Shown one piece after another: positions 60,277 to 64,000 of a stretch of 64,000 bases of DNA. The position numbers were made by a program, and so were the translations under genes. Numbering within the stretch: position 1 is the stretch's first letter; each line of letters opens with the position of its first letter. Source of the stretch: Sphingomonas sp. LY54 (lineage in GTDB: Bacteria > Pseudomonadota > Alphaproteobacteria > Sphingomonadales > Sphingomonadaceae); the NCBI RefSeq assembly GCF_035594035.1, contig NZ_CP141588.1, positions 2,005,501 to 2,069,500 on the forward strand, given 5' to 3'. Under the pieces are notes generated by a model. The model did not search any database. It was given only the letters and a program-made list of their open reading frames with translations, and had not been told where the DNA came from.

Positions 60277-61035
60277 TTGGCGCGGCCGGTCACTCTCGTC
60301 ACCGGCGCCTCGGCGGGGCTCGGCGCGGAATTCGCCCGGGCCTGCGCGCGGCGCGGTGACGAGCTGGTGCTGGTCGCGCGCCGCCGCGACCGGCTCGAGG
60401 CGCTGGCGGCGGAACTGGGCGGCAGGGCCCACGTCGTCGCCGCCGATCTCTCGGCCCCCGGCGCGCCCGAGGCCCTGCTCGGCGAGGTCGCGGCGCGCGG
60501 CCTGACTGTCACGACCCTGATCAACAATGCCGGATTCGGCCTCGCCGGCCCCTTCGCCGACCAGGCGCTCGAGCGGCAGCGCGAGATGATCGATCTCAAC
60601 ATCCGCGCTTTGGTCGGGCTCACCCACCTCGTCCTGCCGGCAATGAGGGCGAACAGGGCCGGCTTTATCCTCAACGTCGCCTCCACCGGCGCTTTTCAGG
60701 CCGGGCCCGGCTTCGCCCTCTATTTCGCGACCAAGGCGTTCGTGCTCTCGTTTAGCGAGGCCCTGCATCAGGAACTGAAGGGGAGCGGCGTGCGCGTCTC
60801 GGCGCTGTGCCCGGGCCCGACCCGGACCGAGTTTGGCGAGGTGGCGGGCGTCACCACCGACCGCTTCGATCGCTTCGCCGCCGACGCGGCTTCGGTGGTG
60901 CGCGCCGGCCTCGCCGGGCTCGATCGCAACCAGGCGATCGTCATCCCCGGCTTCTCCAACAAGCTCAGCGCCCAGTCCAATCGCCTGCTGCCGCGCGCCT
61001 GGATGCGGCGCATCGTCGCCTCGATGAAGCTCTAG
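60277..61035 (+). CDS. SDR family oxidoreductase
   Basis: A 252-residue short-chain dehydrogenase. The NAD(P) motif is TGASAGLGAEFA (residues 9-20). NNAGFGLAG and the catalytic NVASTGAFQAGPGFALYFATK (split by a Tyr-x3-Lys: YFATK) follow, and the C-terminus lacks a membrane helix. I accept a TTG start at 60277 because it directly precedes the glycine motif at the usual distance and no ATG fits. It is probably cotranscribed with the cyclophilin. Confidence 0.85.
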   Translation: MARPVTLVTGASAGLGAEFARACARRGDELVLVARRRDRLEALAAELGGRAHVVAADLSAPGAPEALLGEVAARGLTVTTLINNAGFGLAGPFADQALERQREMIDLNIRALVGLTHLVLPAMRANRAGFILNVASTGAFQAGPGFALYFATKAFVLSFSEALHQELKGSGVRVSALCPGPTRTEFGEVAGVTTDRFDRFAADAASVVRAGLAGLDRNQAIVIPGFSNKLSAQSNRLLPRAWMRRIVASMKL

Positions 61036-61048
61036 GCCGGCCGTCGGC

Positions 61049-61474
61049 TCAGCGGCGCGCGCTGCTTATCCAGCCCTCGCGGAAGGCGAGGTTGAGCGCG
61101 TTGGGATCGACGAAATTCAGGAACGCCCGCTCATGGCCGAGCGCCACCACGCCATATTCGCCCTTCGCGACGCGTGGCGGCGGTGCCTGGATCATGCCGA
61201 GGCACGGCGGCGGATCGAAGCCGTAACTCGGCCTGGCGCGCACGATCGCGCCGGGAGCGAGGGCGCCCTTGTAGACGTGCAGGATCTTGAACGACGCCTT
61301 CTGGCCGTCGCGCGCGCCCTTCAGCACCACGCCATAGACGATGTCGGTCGCGGCATCGAAGCCCGGCTTCAGCCGCTCGGTCTCGGTCTGGCCGGGGATC
61401 GGCGGCGGGCACGCCGCGGCCGGCGCCGCGACGCAGGCCAGCAGGAGGACGAATAGGTTCGGCCATCGACCCAT
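61049..61474 (-). CDS. hypothetical secreted protein
   Basis: A 141-residue protein with a cleavable signal peptide (LFVLLLACVAAPAAA). The mature part starts CPPPIPGQT and contains the phrases DIVYGVVLKGA and FKILHVYKGAL, as in small proteins of unknown role that carry an OB-like beta domain. I recognise no named family. It converges with the SDR gene. Confidence 0.65.
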   Translation of the reverse strand: MGRWPNLFVLLLACVAAPAAACPPPIPGQTETERLKPGFDAATDIVYGVVLKGARDGQKASFKILHVYKGALAPGAIVRARPSYGFDPPPCLGMIQAPPPRVAKGEYGVVALGHERAFLNFVDPNALNLAFREGWISSARR

Positions 61475-61519
61475 CTTTCCAGCCTAACATCTTCGATGCC
61501 GGGCGAAAACAGGCCGGCC

Positions 61520-62063
61520 TCACCCCGCCGCAGGTTCGGCGCGGAGCGCGCGCAGCGTCAGCAGCACGGCGAAGAGCAATTCGATCGCGCCCACGGCCAG
61601 GATCGTGCCGCCCGGAATCGCCCCGCCCGCGAAGAGGCCGAGCAATCCCGCTGCGGTGATCAGCCCGCCCAGCACCCAGAACAAGGCGTCGCCATAGAGC
61701 GTCCGGAACACGGCATAATGGGTGCCGACCGCGATCGCCGCGATCGGGAACACGTGAGCGGGCTCGAGCGGAAGGAACAGCCAGGCCGCGAGCAGCCCCC
61801 CGATCATCGCGACCGTGCTCTCCAGCGCGATCGCGGCCAGCCTGTTGTCCGCCGCCTCCTTCGCCCTTTTGAAGACCAGCCGGCAGGCGAGGGCGCCAAG
61901 CGGGAAGATCAGCATTCCCCCGAAGAACAAGGTCGTGAACGCCGGCCCGATACCCGTCTTCCGCTCGACCATCGCCGCCGCGAGCCAGACCGGACACGAA
62001 CACGCCCGGCCCGCCCCCGACATAGGCCCGCCGCAGATCGCTCTGCGCGTCGTCAATCGTCAT
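61520..62063 (-). pseudogene. DUF7010-like membrane protein, frameshifted
   Basis: Reading leftward from an ATG at 62063, the frame gives MTIDDAQSDLRRAYVGGG and then PGVFVSG, a start I recall as typical of DUF7010-type proteins. After about residue 25 the frame turns into non-protein-like sequence. In another frame, from about 61990 on, a normal-looking four- or five-helix membrane protein continues (VWLAAAMVERKTGIGPAF and on to 61520). Near 61990 a run such as GCCTG seems to be missing, a likely 5-base deletion. Either the gene is broken or the assembly has an error. The function of the family is unknown. Confidence 0.6.
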
Positions 62064-62367
62064 GTCCCCGCCCCTCATGTACGGGCGCACCATGGCCGCT
62101 CGCGCCGGAGCGTGCCAGCCAAAGCATGGCCCCGCTCACAACAAGCGGACCGCGGGCGCCGGCCCCGCGCCGCGCAGCAGTCGGCGAGCGCCCACACCAT
62201 CGCGTCGGCCCGGTCCGGTGAGCGACCCGGCCCCGCATAGAGCCCGCCGATCGTCATCCCGCACAATTGGTCCTCGAGCGCGGGAAAGCGTGCGAATGAC
62301 GGCTTTCGACCCATTGCGCACATTCCGCGCATCGGCTGAAGTCGCTTAGCGGGTTGCCCGAGGGCGA
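62064..62367. other. gene-free stretch with phage remnant and repeat
   Basis: No intact gene. It holds the terminase remnant (62177-62296, minus strand) and, next to it, a segment (62292-62350) whose ATGACGGCTTTCGACCCATT core I recall as a common repeat in alphaproteobacteria. The remaining bases show nothing recognisable. Confidence 0.5.
62177..62296 (-). pseudogene. C-terminal remnant of a phage/GTA terminase large subunit
   Basis: Forty codons on the minus strand read FPALEDQLCGMTIGG, then a GPGRSPDRADAMVWALA stretch. This is the well-known C-terminal end of terminase large subunits in gene transfer agents and related phages (LEDQxC..., SPDRADALVWAL). No nuclease or ATPase part, and no other phage gene, is present nearby. 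The upstream end meets a repeat at about 62296. I read it as debris of a lost prophage or GTA copy. Confidence 0.65.
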
Positions 62368-63387
62368 TCAGCGATGGATGATGGAGACGAGGCAGCCAGG
62401 ATCGGCGTCTGTAACTTCGACCGTCGCCGAGAGCTGGCCCGCGAGCGCGTTGACGATCCCGGTTCCAAGGCCCGGCTTCCCGCTCGCGTGATCGCCTTGT
62501 ATCCCGATCCCGTCGTCGGCGACCGTGAGAATCCATCCTTCGGCGGTCGCATGGAATCCAATCTTGATCATGCCCTTCGCGGTCGCGGGATAAGCGTGCT
62601 TGAGCGAGTTGATCACCAGTTCCGTGACGATCAGGCCCATGCTGACAGACTTTTCAGCGGTCGTGATGCTGTCGTCGGCGTCGACGGTTAAGGACAGCAA
62701 TTGGGGATCGGCAATCATCGAAGCCCCGATGCTGGCGCATAGGTCGGTAAAGTAGCGACGCAGCTCCACATCGCCGGTCGAGCTGGACGCGAGCTGGCGC
62801 TGAAGGGTGGCGATCGACATAACCCGGTGATGCGCGTCACGAAGGTGGATCCGGGTCTCTTCGGACTGGGAGATCCGCACGCGCTGCATCAGCACACTGG
62901 CGATGATCTGCAAGCTGTTGGCGACGCGGTGGTTCAACTCTTGAAGCAGCACCTGTTTTTCCTGCAGCAGCGCATCGTTGGCGCGCTGCGCCTGGCGGAT
63001 CTCGGTGACGTCGGTCACGGCGACGACAAGGCGCAGGGCCTCCTCGCCATGATGATCGAGCATATGGGCATGGATCACGAGGTGACGTGCTGAAACGCCG
63101 TCGCGCTTCAAGTCCATTTCGTACGCGTCGATCGAGGCGTGGCCCGCAGCCGTCGCCGTCAGCAACGATCGCAATTGCGGTATTTCCCACTCACCGACGC
63201 CCAGTTCGAACAGCTCCTTGCCGACCGCGCTTTCGCAATCGACCGAAAAGTTGCGGCAGAACGAACCGCTGGCGGCCTGCACAACGAGCTGCTGGTTCAG
63301 CAGGATCAGTGGGGTGCTGGAGGACACGACGAGCGCCATACCCAAGCTGCTCGCTGACAAAGGTCTCACAGAGATACCAAATTCCAT
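62368..63387 (-). CDS. soluble HWE/HisKA_2 sensor histidine kinase
   Basis: A 339-residue histidine kinase without membrane segments. The N-terminal PAS-like sensor region (about 20-130, ending VTDVTEIRQAQ) precedes the HisKA_2 dimerisation domain with LLQELNHRVANSLQ (phosphorylated His153), then a HATPase with N-box ELVINSLKHAYP, DDGIGIQGD and GLGTGIVNALAGQL. Such kinases often serve light, oxygen or stress signalling with an unlinked regulator. No response regulator is next to it. The start at 63387 has AAGG eight bases upstream. Confidence 0.85.
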   Translation of the reverse strand: MEFGISVRPLSASSLGMALVVSSSTPLILLNQQLVVQAASGSFCRNFSVDCESAVGKELFELGVGEWEIPQLRSLLTATAAGHASIDAYEMDLKRDGVSARHLVIHAHMLDHHGEEALRLVVAVTDVTEIRQAQRANDALLQEKQVLLQELNHRVANSLQIIASVLMQRVRISQSEETRIHLRDAHHRVMSIATLQRQLASSSTGDVELRRYFTDLCASIGASMIADPQLLSLTVDADDSITTAEKSVSMGLIVTELVINSLKHAYPATAKGMIKIGFHATAEGWILTVADDGIGIQGDHASGKPGLGTGIVNALAGQLSATVEVTDADPGCLVSIIHR

Positions 63388-63759
63388 GGCCGAAGCCTTG
63401 GCTAACCGGAGACTCGCGGTGCGAAAGTCATACCCGGGGCTCGCTTATCGACGCTGCGGCGAGGGGAGCCTCTTCCATCTAGCACAGATCGGAACGGAGT
63501 GCGCCGCTAAATGCAGGGATAATCATTCTACCCAGATTTGGGCGGGGAACGTCTCGACCGAGGTCTCCGATCTCAGGTAATCGCGTACCACTCACTTGCG
63601 TCATTGCGAGGCGCGGAACGCGCCGCGGCAATCCAGTCGATCCCCCCGCAACGCCCGCTGGATTGCTTCCTTCCTCTCGCAACGACGGAGGAGGCTCATA
63701 CGCTTGGCGCACCACGCCAGCTTGACGCTGTCGATATGAATTAACCATACCGGCGCATT
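63388..63759. other. gene-free stretch between the kinase and LysR genes
   Basis: No credible gene in about 370 bases. A TCATTGCGAG-type repeat fills 63600-63687. The first 200 bases may hold the kinase promoter, but I see no clear boxes. Confidence 0.5.
63600..63687. repeat. TCATTGCGAG-type palindromic repeat
   Basis: GTCATTGCGAGGCGCGGAAC begins at 63600 and the inverted end closes near CTCTCGCAACGACG at 63687. It is the same family as the unit at 57688. Confidence 0.7.
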
Positions 63760-64000
63760 CTACGCCGCCATTTCCTCCCGCACCGCCCCGAACAGCCAAT
63801 CGTGGAAAATCCTGACCGGCCGGCGCGCCAGTGCCGAGCGGCGGCAGGCGAACCAATAGCTATAAGGGCTCTCGACCTGGATACCGAACAATTGGACCAG
63901 GCGTGGATCGTGCGACTCCTTCAAATGACTCTCGAGCATGAAGGCGACGCCCAGCCCCTGCGCGGCGGCGTCGAGGATGAGCTGGCCCGAATCGAAATGG
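63760..64000 (-). CDS. LysR family transcriptional regulator, partial C-terminus
   Basis: The last 79 codons of a gene that enters from the right edge and stops with TAG at 63760-63762. The sequence fits the end of a LysR effector-binding domain: DAAAQGLGVAFMLES, FGIQVESPYSYWFACRR and the final RIFHDWLFGAVREEMAA. The DNA-binding part and the start lie outside, so the target and effector are unknown. GcvA-like members have this kind of ending. Confidence 0.85.
   Translation of the reverse strand, partial: HFDSGQLILDAAAQGLGVAFMLESHLKESHDPRLVQLFGIQVESPYSYWFACRRSALARRPVRIFHDWLFGAVREEMAA

Overview
This is a GC-rich (roughly two-thirds G+C by eye) chromosomal window from an alphaproteobacterium, most likely of the order Sphingomonadales. 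The assignment rests on gene order and protein style: sdhCDAB next to zapE and mdh-sucD-sucA-sucB-lpdA, bamD-recN-ligA, yajC-secD-secF-Mth938, hslV-hslU, helicase-S4-fdxA-carD, a DUF1489 gene, a TauE/TIGR02186 pair, and intergenic repeat families that I associate with sphingomonads. There are about 62 genes and one tRNA, packed tightly with many ATGA/GTGA/TGATG overlaps. No rRNA, CRISPR array, intact insertion sequence or intact prophage is visible. Two genes run off the edges: a TRIC channel at the left and a LysR regulator at the right.

Layout. From 1 to 14.4 kb everything is on the minus strand and is central metabolism: succinate dehydrogenase (sdhC, sdhD, sdhA, sdhB), a hotdog thioesterase and the ZapE ATPase, then malate dehydrogenase, succinyl-CoA synthetase alpha, the 2-oxoglutarate dehydrogenase complex (E1, E2, E3), a lipoprotein, a PepSY protein and the TRIC channel. 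This gives nearly the whole second half of the TCA cycle, but the partner gene sucC is not between mdh and sucD. From 14.6 to 17.3 kb two soluble chemoreceptors lie in tandem with nearly identical signalling domains. From 17.4 to 28.9 kb are housekeeping genes: an SDR, prmA, ligA, recN, bamD, a GT4 glycosyltransferase, Mth938, secF, secD, yajC and a thioesterase. A tRNA-Pro(GGG) follows at 29 kb, then a large DUF2339 membrane protein and the HslVU protease.

From 33.7 to 49.6 kb lie envelope and periplasmic genes: a small secreted protein, an Asp/Asn-hydroxylase-like enzyme, an App1-like phosphatase, an M20 peptidase, a GDSL autotransporter, several small proteins, a DUF885-type lipoprotein, NhaA, a two-gene NfrB/NfrA-like polysaccharide locus, a TauE/TIGR02186 pair and a HerA-like ATPase. 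From 49.7 to 61 kb are an M23 endopeptidase, an SUV3-like helicase, an S4 protein, FdxA, CarD, two head-GIN (DUF2807) proteins, a foreign-looking lipoprotein between two direct repeats, DUF1489, MgtE, a cyclophilin and an SDR. The last 3 kb are more worn: a frameshifted membrane-protein gene, a 40-codon remnant of a phage or gene-transfer-agent terminase, repeats, an HWE/HisKA_2 histidine kinase and the LysR fragment.

The items most worth following up are the minimal NfrB/NfrA-like export locus (43.7-46.1 kb), the decayed terminase/frameshift patch (61.5-62.4 kb), the repeat-flanked lipoprotein islet (57.0-57.7 kb) and the missing sucC. I did not find a system that I can call clearly unprecedented.
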